Shown piece by piece: positions 49,901 through 58,723 of a stretch of 61,578 nucleotides of DNA (positions within the stretch are counted from its first letter, which is position 1; each line of letters starts with the position of its first letter). The notes under the pieces were generated by a model that made no database searches, was not told where the DNA came from, and was given only the letters and a program-made list of their open reading frames with translations. The position numbers were made by a program, and so were the translations under genes. Source of the stretch: Candidatus Saccharimonadota bacterium (GTDB taxonomy: Bacteria; Patescibacteriota; Saccharimonadia; Saccharimonadales; UBA4665); contig JARIHD010000094.1 in assembly GCA_029288425.1 (NCBI GenBank), positions 1 through 61,578 of the forward strand. The letters run 5' to 3'.

Positions 49901-50190
49901 GCGTCGATATACGCAACGTATTTGCCGCGGGCCGCTTCGAATCCACTATTGCGGGCGGCGCTGTGCCCGCGGTTTTTATCATGCGTAACAACCCGGATAT
50001 TTTTGGATGCTGCCAATACGTCAGCCGTGGCATCAGTCGAACCGTCGTCTACAACAACCACTTCGAAATCAGTTTTTGCGTACTTCTGCCCCCGTAAAGA
50101 CTCCAGTGTTTTACCCACCGAATCGGCGCCGTTATACACGCAGACCACCACACTAAAAACCAATTTCGGATCTTTCACTATTTTCTCCAC
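46912..50190 (-). CDS. Giant GT2 glycosyltransferase fused to polytopic GT-C-like membrane domain
   Basis: 1092 residues. Residues 1-270 are a GT2 domain: FSVVVCVYNGADSVGKTLES, DFEVVVVDDGSTDATADVLA, RGKYVAYIDADCIADPAW with D-A-D, and a CEDAAICQRITGKF acidic motif. From about 275 to 945 there are roughly 18-20 hydrophobic segments, including LFGWDIQQEFEVFLYTQNVAG and LVAGMVVSHYSTTYMAIGLLGG, with an acidic outward loop. The last 110 residues form a soluble domain (DSEVAAAEWLEENRAGRADV). The membrane half resembles DUF2206/GT-C proteins that use lipid-linked sugars. A single chain may thus add a sugar inside and transfer or polymerise outside. It overlaps the next upstream gene by 13 bases. Confidence 0.8.
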   Translation of the reverse strand: MEKIVKDPKLVFSVVVCVYNGADSVGKTLESLRGQKYAKTDFEVVVVDDGSTDATADVLAASKNIRVVTHDKNRGHSAARNSGFEAARGKYVAYIDADCIADPAWLTELEKALELPGTMAAGGRIAPFQQKYIAQRYLVRSGYGRPAVLQLGQAKTPWQRLKAYVMDKFSQASEPILEAGVVCEVYGANAAFERAKLQAVKGFPPGLRACEDAAICQRITGKFPEEAIRFTPAAKVEHAFDASFGDYLRKIFHRQADNLVYYRMLQKTPPVFPFPVGVILGTVLGALVRPWLGLAALLVLPLLAYSWWLVAAFKRRSLEYLAYAYMQFAEELVRDAGLALAILRGSMRPFPHILLAVALLAAGLFGVHGLHMGWLQLPVIFGVILVPGYLLIHIVGARNWLSAPFKRLAFMAMLGVLWNIFIGLAAATLLPLHGDNRPLESQAVLGVYGIGMALLTLAATMRRSEAEHVRTWSITTDAVIVWLLAAALPFAAVAGANLLNRGGSWALAYGALAVGAVLLAVTAWRADRLPASTMPMVLFSVSLAALLSYTIRSSYLFGWDIQQEFEVFLYTQNVAGWRIGQVHNPYDAMLSLTVLPTVLSGLSGLPGLAIFKLVFPALFSFVPVLLYYIYRLWAKRWIAFVAAGLFISQFYYLQEFAALARQQIAFLFFAGLVYLLVQRRLQDKRRIALILMLVAGMVVSHYSTTYMAIGLLGGAFVLMKLFWLVRGRWSLKGFKARLVPLWVVLAIFAGAWAWYGPATHSSASFEQVNNQSADKQESIFTTIKGSITDKLTDKKAPEGPADTATYLQNIGQEYRVDRPYLSYYPDAHNTDIQPISAAVIPDKFVGASAMAKLADTVLRSLWWVLGGVGMFWLVLRAWRQRTFRQAEAGMLVGIALIAFAFIHAIPEIGQYYNIPRLNQQALMFVALPAILVLAWLFSKYLRSLRRLAVITPLVLAFAIATGILPQTIGGGLHANLNNAGVDYQHFYIHDSEVAAAEWLEENRAGRADVIYADRYANLRLGVPTNINGHVMSDITPESLADHAYVYAGQTNIVDGATMAGYKGSTVTVQFPRRFIEAHKNTLYANDFTRVYK

Positions 50191-51110
50191 TCAGTCAAAA
50201 GACCTATTGCACGGCCAAGGTAATACGCCGTAATCAGCGTGTCGTTAATGAGTAGCCCTGCGATACTCCGAAGCGGCGTTCGTTCCAAAAAAAACTTGCC
50301 CATCAAATGCATGAGACTGCTAGCTGAAACATACAAAAACAACACGACCAATCCAATCCACCAAGGCAGGGAAGTCACCAAAGGCACCAGCACCGTCAAC
50401 AGTAACAACCCGATAAATCCAGCGAACGCCAGGTCGGGCAAGCGAATTTGGCGGTGTTCATAAAACTGGCGACTGGCGCCGATACCGCTTTCAAACAGCC
50501 AGCTCAGCGACTCGCTATACGATTTGGTTTCGCGGTGGTCAACCACCAAATCGGGCAGGCAAATTGCCTTCAGCCCTGCGGCCTGCATGGCGTAACCCAG
50601 CGCCACATCTTCGCCGTTCTTTTTAGCCTCATTGTAAGAAACTTTGTCAAAAACAGAACGCTTGAATAGGCCGTTGTTGCCGGTAATGGTCGTGGTTTGC
50701 GCCGCGACTTTGGGCTGCAAATCGCAAACGCGGTATACAAATGTCGCATCACCGTCGGGCACGGCAATGCCTCCAGCGGCGTCATATTCGGTCATTTGCG
50801 CCATACAGCGCGTCAGCCAGTCGGCGGGTAAAACGATATCGGCGTCGATAAATGCCAGGTAATCACCTTTGGCGGCCTGCACGCCAGCGGCACGAGCCGC
50901 ACCGCGCCCGCTATTCGGCTGGTCTACCACGCGAATGTGGGGATTTTCTGTGGCCAAACGCTGCACGATCTGGAGCGTACTGTCCCGCGAACCATCGTTA
51001 ACGACAATCAATTCAAATTCCGGCACGTCTTCAAGCGCCAATATTGAACGCAGCGTACGTTCGATATTCCGCTCCTCGTTATAAGCAATTACTACAAATG
51101 ATACGGTCAT
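50178..51110 (-). CDS. GT2 family membrane-associated glycosyltransferase
   Basis: 310 residues. Blocks are TVSFVVIAYNEERNIERTLRS, FELIVVNDGSRDSTLQIVQ, PNSGRGAARAAGVQAAKGDYLAFIDADIVLPADW (D-A-D) and KKNGEDVALGYAMQAAGL. Three hydrophobic segments close the protein (about 222-300), anchoring the GT domain to the membrane, as in processive or polyprenyl-linked GT2 enzymes. The donor sugar is unknown. Its stop overlaps the giant GT gene by 13 bases, and its start shares a base with the stop of the GT2-GT4 fusion gene (TAATG). Confidence 0.85.
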   Translation of the reverse strand: MTVSFVVIAYNEERNIERTLRSILALEDVPEFELIVVNDGSRDSTLQIVQRLATENPHIRVVDQPNSGRGAARAAGVQAAKGDYLAFIDADIVLPADWLTRCMAQMTEYDAAGGIAVPDGDATFVYRVCDLQPKVAAQTTTITGNNGLFKRSVFDKVSYNEAKKNGEDVALGYAMQAAGLKAICLPDLVVDHRETKSYSESLSWLFESGIGASRQFYEHRQIRLPDLAFAGFIGLLLLTVLVPLVTSLPWWIGLVVLFLYVSASSLMHLMGKFFLERTPLRSIAGLLINDTLITAYYLGRAIGLLTEWRK

Positions 51111-52948
51111 TACTGTCTAACCAAAACCCTTTCAACTTCTTCGGCGGCGTGATGCCAGCGGTGTTTGCTAAATTTCTCTTCCAGTGTCTTTACTGGCTGT
51201 AACTGGGATTCGTATTTCAGGACCTTCAAAATCTGCTCGGCCAGATCGACTTCGTTTGGCTCGGCCAAATAACCATTTTTGCCCTCTGCTATAAGATCCC
51301 GCGCGGCGTTGAGTGTATGTGTCGTGGTAATAACAGGAATGCCGCAGGCGTTGGCTTCAACCACTACCAACCCGAAACCTTCGCGGACCGACGGCAGGAC
51401 AAACATCTTGGACGCTTTCATCAGGCTAAACAATTCATTGTGGTCTTCGAGAAAATTAAAGAACGTCACATTATTTTCCAGATCCAGCTCTGCTGTCAGC
51501 CGCTCCAGCTTTTTGCGTTCCGGCCCGACCCCGATCACCAGACAGCGCACATCCGGTTTGCTGCGCTTGACACGGGCTACCGCACGCACCAGCAGGTCGA
51601 CATTTTTGTTCTCAAGCAACCGACCGGCAAAGATAATATCACTTTCCAGATCATGCACCGGCAGCATCAGGATATTATCAATGTCCACACCCAGCGGCAC
51701 GGTCACGATCTGTTTCCGCATGCCGGCAGCCTGCAGCCGCTTGGTCGTGTGATCGGAATTCGAAATCACCACATGCGGCATTTTCATGGCCGCCCATTCG
51801 GTCACAGCTCCCAGCAAACCCGCAGCGCCGCCCATATAAGCCCGCCAATAGTCCTTGCCCCAAACTTCATGCCATGTAGCGTACATTTTTTTGCGGCGCA
51901 GGCTCGCAACCATACGCACCGTAAACAATGGGAAGAACGGCATGCTGTCGACATCGATCACGTCAAACTTTTTAAACAGCAGCTTGAGGCAGCCCAGAGC
52001 AAACAGAATTGCCTGCGAAATAGACCGGCGCTCGCCCTTGTATAAATTGAACCGGGACGTGATGCCATGCAGGTGAATACCCTCCTTCGTAACGATGCGC
52101 TTTGGTCCATCCCACCACCTCATAGTGTAAATATCTACCTGGCGGCCTTCTTTAACCAAACGACGGGTGATTTCGTGCAGGCGCTTTTCTTTGCCGCCTT
52201 TATTGTATGGCCAAATAGAATCCGACACGAAAGCAATGCGTTCCATTTGTGGCCGCCAGCGCAGCTGCCGTACAAATTCACGCAAAATCCGTGAACCGTC
52301 ATAAATGGGCCTGAGGCTCGATTCACCGAGGCGCGGTTCGTACGTGATGGGTACGGAGTAAATATCGTAGCCCAGGCGCGCCATTTTGGTGATCATTTCC
52401 ATTTCGATAGCAAAACCGGTCGACTGTAAATGCTGACGCAGCTTTACGATCACGTCGCGTTTCCACGCAAAATAACCAGTCAGTGTGTCGGTAACATTTA
52501 CCTTGTAAATGGCGCGCACCAAGAAAGAAAAGCCCCAGTTGCCAAGGCGGTTAAAGCCCCTCATCGAACCTTCGCGCATTTTGCCGCCCATGCGCGAGCC
52601 AATAACCACGTCGCCAAAACCACTGTCCAGCACCTCTACCAGACGCAAGATTTCGTGCGCTTTGTAGGTGTCATCGCCGTCGCACATTACCACATAGTCA
52701 GTGTCTTCACTGACATTATAAAAAGCGGCTCGGATAGCGTTGCCCTTACCTTGCTTGGGCTCATGCAATACGCGGGCGCCAGCGGCGCGTGCCACTTCGG
52801 CCGTACGGTCTTTGGAGTTATTGTCAACAACGAGCACTTCCAGCTTAAACCCGTGCGCCAACAGTTTCTCGCGCGGAAAACCTTTGATAACGGCGGTAAT
52901 GCCTTTTTCTTCGTTATAACAGGGAATGACAACGGTTATCTTTTTCAT
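51110..52948 (-). CDS. GT2-GT4 fusion glycosyltransferase
   Basis: 612 residues containing two complete enzymes. Residues 1-235 are a GT2 of the dolichyl-phosphate-sugar synthase type: VVIPCYNEEKGITAVI, EPKQGKGNAIRAAF, DYVVMCDGDDTY with D90-G-D92, and GYFAWKRDVI. Residues 240-612 are a GT4: IWPYNKGGKEKRLHEITRRL, IVTVPLGVDID, FAGRLLENKNVDLLVRA and PSVREGFGLVVVEANACGIPVI with the E-x7-E motif. The fusion implies two consecutive sugar steps, perhaps priming a polyprenyl phosphate and then extending it. It is the second gene of the operon. No membrane helix is seen in either half. Confidence 0.87.
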   Translation of the reverse strand: MKKITVVIPCYNEEKGITAVIKGFPREKLLAHGFKLEVLVVDNNSKDRTAEVARAAGARVLHEPKQGKGNAIRAAFYNVSEDTDYVVMCDGDDTYKAHEILRLVEVLDSGFGDVVIGSRMGGKMREGSMRGFNRLGNWGFSFLVRAIYKVNVTDTLTGYFAWKRDVIVKLRQHLQSTGFAIEMEMITKMARLGYDIYSVPITYEPRLGESSLRPIYDGSRILREFVRQLRWRPQMERIAFVSDSIWPYNKGGKEKRLHEITRRLVKEGRQVDIYTMRWWDGPKRIVTKEGIHLHGITSRFNLYKGERRSISQAILFALGCLKLLFKKFDVIDVDSMPFFPLFTVRMVASLRRKKMYATWHEVWGKDYWRAYMGGAAGLLGAVTEWAAMKMPHVVISNSDHTTKRLQAAGMRKQIVTVPLGVDIDNILMLPVHDLESDIIFAGRLLENKNVDLLVRAVARVKRSKPDVRCLVIGVGPERKKLERLTAELDLENNVTFFNFLEDHNELFSLMKASKMFVLPSVREGFGLVVVEANACGIPVITTTHTLNAARDLIAEGKNGYLAEPNEVDLAEQILKVLKYESQLQPVKTLEEKFSKHRWHHAAEEVERVLVRQ

Positions 52949-53400
52949 TGTGGAATCCTAAATGTTATAGTTTGCTGTTTACTTGCGAGCTCGATAGAAA
53001 CTTTGAGAGGCTGGGTGGCATCTCGCGGCGAAAATCGCACGGTGCGGATAGCGCGTTCGCCCCGAGCCAGGGTAACGGACTGCGACTCGGTAATTGTCTG
53101 ATCGCCCTCAGAAACATGGGTACGGTAGGTATACGTTCGTTCGTTCGATTCACGGTTAACAATAGCGAAGGGTATGCTATAGCGCCGGTCACTCTCCAGA
53201 TGCAGCGGAATGGCTTTTGTGTCGGTAAAATACAGTTCGGTAAAATGCTGATTATTTTTGGCGGGCACAGCAAACAGACCTTGGTGTTTTGCCCATCCCA
53301 GCAGCAGTGTAACTGCAACCGCCAGCATAATGGCACACAAAAAAACCAGCCGCCTGCGGCTGACTACATCACTAGACAAACTAAAAGAGGGGAGGGTCAT
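52945..53400 (-). CDS. Small anchored protein with DUF1616-like ectodomain
   Basis: 151 residues. One membrane helix (about 18-40, LVFLCAIMLAVAVTLLLG) is followed by an outward beta-rich domain. FTELYFTDTKAIPLHLESDRRYSIPFAIVNRESNERTYTYR matches the pattern of DUF1616-type ectodomains, in which TELYF, an N-x-E turn and a Y-x-Y strand recur. These are often encoded beside glycosyltransferases in archaea and bacteria. It leads the eight-gene envelope operon, with GGAG 6 bases before the ATG and a good promoter upstream. Its exact role is unknown. Confidence 0.65.
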   Translation of the reverse strand: MTLPSFSLSSDVVSRRRLVFLCAIMLAVAVTLLLGWAKHQGLFAVPAKNNQHFTELYFTDTKAIPLHLESDRRYSIPFAIVNRESNERTYTYRTHVSEGDQTITESQSVTLARGERAIRTVRFSPRDATQPLKVSIELASKQQTITFRIPQ

Positions 53401-53449
53401 GCAACTCCAGATCTTTTATGAAAATATTTGTTACTTACGATCGGTCTAA

Positions 53450-53478
53450 GTTATACCATGAAAACATAGAACGATCAA
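53450..53478 (-). promoter_or_regulatory. Promoter of the eight-gene envelope glycan operon
   Basis: On the minus strand TTGATC (53473-53478), a 17-base spacer and TATAAC (53450-53455). The leader is about 43 bases with GGAG before ATG 53400. The operon then runs without a gap larger than 15 bases to 42718. Confidence 0.6.
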
Positions 53479-53582
53479 CGTAAAATGAACTTATTACGAA
53501 CTACGGCAGAATTACCCTATGGAACTATAGTACGCAAAGAAGTTACAAATGTTTGTAAAATTTTCGACTTTTAAGATATGGA

Positions 53583-53613
53583 AACCGACCCCCCTGAGAA
53601 GGCCGGTTCTTTT
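53583..53613. terminator. Hairpin after the aquaporin gene
   Basis: An 8-bp stem (53583-53590 with 53601-53608, one mismatch) and a 10-base loop. TCTTTT follows on plus; the minus-strand tail is only TTTCC. It lies 23 bases past the aquaporin stop, so it probably ends that transcript, weakly. Confidence 0.5.
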
Positions 53614-53631
53614 AAAACGTTGCGGCAGTGT

Positions 53632-54303
53632 TTATTTCTTGCGGGCAGGAGTGACCGCTTTGACCGGCCTTTCGACCAGTGAGGCGGCAGGCGCAAAGAG
53701 CAAGCTGTACAGGTTAAACCCAATGATACCACCAAGGATCGGACCGAGCACAAATGTACCCCACACCCATGACTGTGCACCCAAGGCGACGGCCGGGTTA
53801 ACGATTCCACCGGCGCCAGCAGCTGACACGAGCACACCGAGCATCAGTGACATACCAACGGTTGCGGCAGCGCGTCCACCTTCCAGTTTCTGGAAGACAG
53901 TGGCAGCCCAGCCAAGGCTAAAGATAAAAGCACCGACGGCTTCGGCAACCAAAACGCGGGCTTCAAAACTACTGTGAGTGTTGCTCCAGGTTTGACCTAC
54001 AAAATAGGTAAAGAGCCAGTAGGCGGCAATACCGCCAAGGAACTGGGCGGCCAGGTACACAATAGCAGGCAATATTTTAATGCGACGAACTGTCCAGAGG
54101 CCAATGGTTACCAATGGATTGAGGTGCGCGCCGGAAACGGCGCCGAGCGTCAGGGTGACCGTCGCCACAACCAACCCGGCCGCAATGGCCACAAAGTAAG
54201 GAATACCGATAGTCGACTTACTGACGGCCAGCACAGCCAGCGTCAAAAGTGCGGTTCCCAAAAACTCCGCCAGTATCATGGCGACTTTTTTTCTTGTTAG
54301 CAT
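53632..54303 (-). CDS. Aquaporin/MIP-family channel with altered filter
   Basis: 223 residues with six membrane helices and two half-helices, as in aquaporins. The first half-helix motif is SGAHLNPLVT (NPL rather than NPA). The second is GIVNPAVALG, where the Arg that normally follows NPA (NPAR) and forms the selectivity filter is Val (codon GTC). LAEFLGTALLTLAV and AQFLGGIAAYWLF are standard blocks. Loss of the Arg suggests passage of something other than water, such as a small neutral solute. The Shine-Dalgarno GGAGG precedes the ATG. It is monocistronic. The C-terminus is basic (VTPARKK). Confidence 0.88.
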   Translation of the reverse strand: MLTRKKVAMILAEFLGTALLTLAVLAVSKSTIGIPYFVAIAAGLVVATVTLTLGAVSGAHLNPLVTIGLWTVRRIKILPAIVYLAAQFLGGIAAYWLFTYFVGQTWSNTHSSFEARVLVAEAVGAFIFSLGWAATVFQKLEGGRAAATVGMSLMLGVLVSAAGAGGIVNPAVALGAQSWVWGTFVLGPILGGIIGFNLYSLLFAPAASLVERPVKAVTPARKK

Positions 54304-54397
54304 ATTCCCTCCAAAAGATAGTTACGTATACCTGAAGCGTATCCCAAGTTCCTTATTTTGTAAATAGTGCATAGCGTGCAACTAATTAGTTTACGCA

Positions 54398-54427
54398 CAA
54401 GAACTGGCCGCCTATCGCCAGTTCTTG
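54398..54427. repeat. 11-bp perfect hairpin spanning a stop codon
   Basis: CAAGAACTGGC (54398-54408) pairs perfectly with GCCAGTTCTTG (54417-54427), with an 8-base loop. It contains the stop codon of the 54412 gene. No T-run follows on either strand, so it may protect the 3' end or aid termination rather than act as a classic terminator. Confidence 0.6.
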
Positions 54428-55098
54428 ATGGCATCATACAATAATTTATTGAGTTCTATGAGCGGAGGAGCATCCTCATTTGTTCTCAGGGACATAACAG
54501 ATCGGCCATCATTTCCATTATTCAGCATCTGTGTCATCCACAGGGAATCTTCTTCTTCGCCCACCATATATTCAGCCCATGCCGTATGCGGCTCGTCAGT
54601 CAAAGCAATCTCATATGTGGGGCCGCCATATGGTTCAAAACTCAAGGCTTCGGCTTCGGTCAAGGCTCGAGGCTTGCTAAAGGCAGGTTTTTCCCAGGAT
54701 TCAGTACTTAGTTGTATGTGGAAGCGGCGCTCCAGTAAGCTCGGCACACCTTGTTCAAAATCAGGAGTATATGGCGCAACATCTGTCCGTGCAATCCGCA
54801 GACGCTGACACGCGCGCCCTGCTGCTTCACCCAAGGAAATCATGGGAGGCAGCCGCCCATCAACTGCATGAGGAGAATAAGCGATTAAAGCATACCTTGC
54901 GGGCACAATACGCGTAAAACTAGCATTGGTGTGACGCATAAGAAGATTAGGGTTAGGTGTATACGGTCCCTCATCACCCATGGGGCTCCAGTCAGATGTC
55001 ACACTCTTTTTCAGTGCCAGCCCCGTCATATGAAAGAAAGCGCTCGTAGCTTTTTCAAGCGCACTACTATCTTCAACTTGGCGTTCGATGCTTGGCAT
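54412..55098 (-). CDS. Hypothetical protein
   Basis: 228 residues, soluble, acidic at the C-terminal half (EPHTAWAEYMVGEEEDSLWMTQ). No Cys-rich, catalytic or membrane motif is recognised. It has predicted mixed alpha-beta character (ARYALIAYSPHAVDGRLPPM; TYEIALTDEPHTAWAEYM). It lies between the aquaporin gene and another lineage-specific hypothetical, 109 bases from the latter. A perfect hairpin spans its stop codon. Coding is supported by length and codon use. Confidence 0.58.
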   Translation of the reverse strand: MPSIERQVEDSSALEKATSAFFHMTGLALKKSVTSDWSPMGDEGPYTPNPNLLMRHTNASFTRIVPARYALIAYSPHAVDGRLPPMISLGEAAGRACQRLRIARTDVAPYTPDFEQGVPSLLERRFHIQLSTESWEKPAFSKPRALTEAEALSFEPYGGPTYEIALTDEPHTAWAEYMVGEEEDSLWMTQMLNNGNDGRSVMSLRTNEDAPPLIELNKLLYDAIKNWR

Positions 55099-55207
55099 TT
55101 TATGTAAAATCTACTACTATGCACTATAAATCAATGACATTTGAGAGGTCAAATCGGCAAACGCCGTAAAGGAAGTGCATAAACCGCCCTTTGATCGACA
55201 CTAATAG

Positions 55208-56074
55208 CTAGAAATAGCTTTCTTCGACTTGGGTGCCGTGAGCCGTTGGCACGACATGCAAGAATTTTATCTCTTTGCCTGTGCATACCACAGTCCTGGT
55301 GGCTGCCGAACGCAGGAGCAGTGCGGCAAGGCGCAATTCTTTAACCTCTCGGGACATGCCGCGCATATCACTCAAATTGTGCACCGATGCATACACATTG
55401 TCATGATAGGCGTGAATTTGTAGCTTTTGCTCGCCGCGATGTACTTCCTGACGCTTAAGGCCGATGCGAGGATGATGATTCAAGATATAGAATCCTGCCT
55501 GGTTTTCACCGACCATCGGCGCTACATTGTCCTGATGGGGGTAAAGTTTATCTGCGTAGGCCAGAAAAGCATCCGGATCATAGTTTGGTTTACTGTCGCG
55601 TATTCTCTTGGCCGCATCCTGAATCTGCTTTATAAGCGATCTGACGCGAGCATCCTCAAGACCATAGCGCCCTATGAAATCTCGAAGAATATCCATTGTC
55701 TGGTCCCTGGGATTAATGATTTCACCGTCGACCGCAGACATCCCTTCATTATATAAACAGCTGGGGTGAGCGCCATCGGATTGTGTCGAGCTTTGCAGCC
55801 TGCTGTGGTATTCCATGCCTTCTTCGACGGTATAGATCCGACCATCTTCGTCATTGGCTGTCAGGGCAAGGCTCGCGTCTTTGCCCTTACCGATAAGCGC
55901 CCCCGGCGTTTGGCATATAACTTTTAATTGCAGACGCTCTTCATCACGAGGGTCAATACATCCTATTGGCAGCTGATGCTCGGAGGTAAGCTCAAAGGCC
56001 GCATACGAGTGCGGGTTCATAAAGAAGTCATAGCTGCGGCCCATTTCTACGGTATCAGATAGAACATTACTCAT
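55208..56074 (-). CDS. Protein with beta-carbonic-anhydrase-type metal motif
   Basis: 288 residues, soluble. Residues 38-43 read GCIDPR, giving Cys39-x-Asp41-x-Arg43, and residues 103-106 read HPSC, giving His103-x-x-Cys106. The C-x-D-x-R and H-x-x-C pair is the zinc site of beta-carbonic anhydrases (E. coli Can uses Cys42, Asp44, Arg46, His98, Cys101), and the spacing is close (64 against 56 residues). Other conserved blocks of that family are not evident, so it may be a distant homologue with another function. The C-terminal half (GFYILNHHPRIGLKRQEVH) is not recognised. It lies next to the atp operon, separated by 44 bases from atpC, but has its own TATAGT box 10 bases upstream. Confidence 0.5.
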   Translation of the reverse strand: MSNVLSDTVEMGRSYDFFMNPHSYAAFELTSEHQLPIGCIDPRDEERLQLKVICQTPGALIGKGKDASLALTANDEDGRIYTVEEGMEYHSRLQSSTQSDGAHPSCLYNEGMSAVDGEIINPRDQTMDILRDFIGRYGLEDARVRSLIKQIQDAAKRIRDSKPNYDPDAFLAYADKLYPHQDNVAPMVGENQAGFYILNHHPRIGLKRQEVHRGEQKLQIHAYHDNVYASVHNLSDMRGMSREVKELRLAALLLRSAATRTVVCTGKEIKFLHVVPTAHGTQVEESYF

Positions 56075-56118
56075 ATGGCCGTCTACTATACAAGGTACAA
56101 GCTATAGATGCAAGAAGA

Positions 56119-56541
56119 TTATCGGCGGTGGCGACGGCGCAAGCCGGCAACCTGTAAACGCACGGTGGTGCGGTCGACCAAAGCCTGGGCTTTGTCCAGT
56201 TCGACCTGGTCCTTGGCGTTTTTGCGGAGCTCCAGAGCGGCCTGGTGGGCCTTTTCAGCTTCGGCTTCGTTAATTTCGTCGCCATGCGTGGCTTCGTCTA
56301 CCAATACGCGGACGCCTTCTTTACCCACTTCGAGCACGCCGCCATTTGTCGCGTAATGCTCAAGGTGCGTGTCAAGATCACTTTTTTCGCGTCGGACTAC
56401 AATAACGCCGGGAATTACCACCCCTAAAAGAGGTTCGTGTCCCGGCATAATCGTCACCTGGCCGGCAGCGGTCGGCAGTACGATCGAGTATGCGTCGGCG
56501 CTAAATTTTACGCCGTCTAGCGAAACTAGTTGGAAATTCAT
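56119..56541 (-). CDS. atpC: ATP synthase F1 subunit epsilon
   Basis: 140 residues. The N-terminal beta-barrel domain has FQLVSLDGVKFSADAYSIVLPTAAGQVTIMPGHEPLLGVV and HYATNGGVLEVGKEGVRVLVDEA. The C-terminal helical hairpin (INEAEAEKAHQAALELRKNA) is present and ends in a basic RRRHRR. It couples the rotor to the gamma subunit and can inhibit ATP hydrolysis. It is last in the operon. The ATG overlaps the stop of a small ORF of unknown function (ATGA), not atpD as usual. Confidence 0.93.
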   Translation of the reverse strand: MNFQLVSLDGVKFSADAYSIVLPTAAGQVTIMPGHEPLLGVVIPGVIVVRREKSDLDTHLEHYATNGGVLEVGKEGVRVLVDEATHGDEINEAEAEKAHQAALELRKNAKDQVELDKAQALVDRTTVRLQVAGLRRRHRR

Positions 56542-56834
56542 GTGTTATATACCTCATCATCGGGTTGATGTATCTCGGGAAGCGACCGCAATTCTTCGGC
56601 GGCCCAAAAGTCATCGGGATCTACCGTCTCAACGGGGCGGCCGCCCAAGTCGAATGACTCGGATATTGCTACCATTGCTGCGGCCCTACCTCGGCTCATA
56701 GAACTACTGTTGAGTGCTGAGATATCGGACGATGCCTGCTCACGAGTGATGTGGGTGCGGGACGTATCTGGCGTACACTTAAATCCGTCTGCCTGCGTAA
56801 TCCCCACATTGGGATCGTTTAGCCACCGCTCCAT
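56538..56834 (-). CDS. 98-residue unknown protein between atpD and atpC
   Basis: Starts one base after the atpD stop and overlaps the atpC start in ATGA, so translation of atpC probably depends on it. The protein is soluble and acidic, and its C-terminus (DFWAAEELRSLPEIHQPDDE) is strongly acidic. A central Ser-rich and Ala-rich helix (SRGRAAAMVAISES) is possible. It contains one Cys. No known ATP synthase accessory (AtpI, AtpZ) has this shape. Coding status is well supported by the tight overlaps. Function is unknown. Confidence 0.65.
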   Translation of the reverse strand: MERWLNDPNVGITQADGFKCTPDTSRTHITREQASSDISALNSSSMSRGRAAAMVAISESFDLGGRPVETVDPDDFWAAEELRSLPEIHQPDDEVYNT

Positions 56835-56835
56835 A

Positions 56836-58369
<1,534 letters not shown>

Positions 58370-58373
<4 letters not shown>

Positions 58374-58723
58374 TTTGTGTCCTCCACTGGGATTATCTCT
58401 GCGAAAGGATACCTCTCTATGATTACTCCGCCGCCAAAACGGGCAACGCGCTGATCAAAACCCACAGGGATCGACAACTCCCGTACATCAAGTACTTCGT
58501 CTGGTTCTCGACATACCGTGTTCTTGGTGGAAAAATCTACCGCAACCTCCGCGCTTAGAACGGCGGCGGCAAGCCCTCCTCGGTCAGGGTAGCCTCCCAG
58601 GCCATTAAAGTTTGAACCGTGCAGGGCATCGCCCGCGCTCGTGTTACGCATTTCCTGGAGTGGATTAAATCCCGTAAACCTTTGCTTGTTTCCTGGTAAG
58701 GGTCTCCAACTGGTATTACTCAT
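58370..58723 (-). CDS. 117-residue unknown protein after atpG
   Basis: Its ATG shares a base with the atpG stop (TAATG) and its stop overlaps the next small ORF (ATGA). The N-terminal half is polar and Gly/Asn-rich (GDALHGSNFNGLGGYPDRGG). The C-terminal half has strand-like stretches (LDVRELSIPVGFDQRVARFGG, GVIIERYPFAEIIPV). One Cys is present, and there is no membrane helix. No family is recognised. The tight coupling on both sides argues for real translation. Confidence 0.62.

Noticed and set aside
53401-53631. Extra small gene in the 231-base gap before the envelope operon
   Set aside because: No frame with start and ribosome site was found. It holds the operon promoter and the aquaporin hairpin.
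54398-54427. Classic intrinsic terminator
   Set aside because: The stem is perfect but no T-run follows on either strand, so it is listed only as a hairpin.
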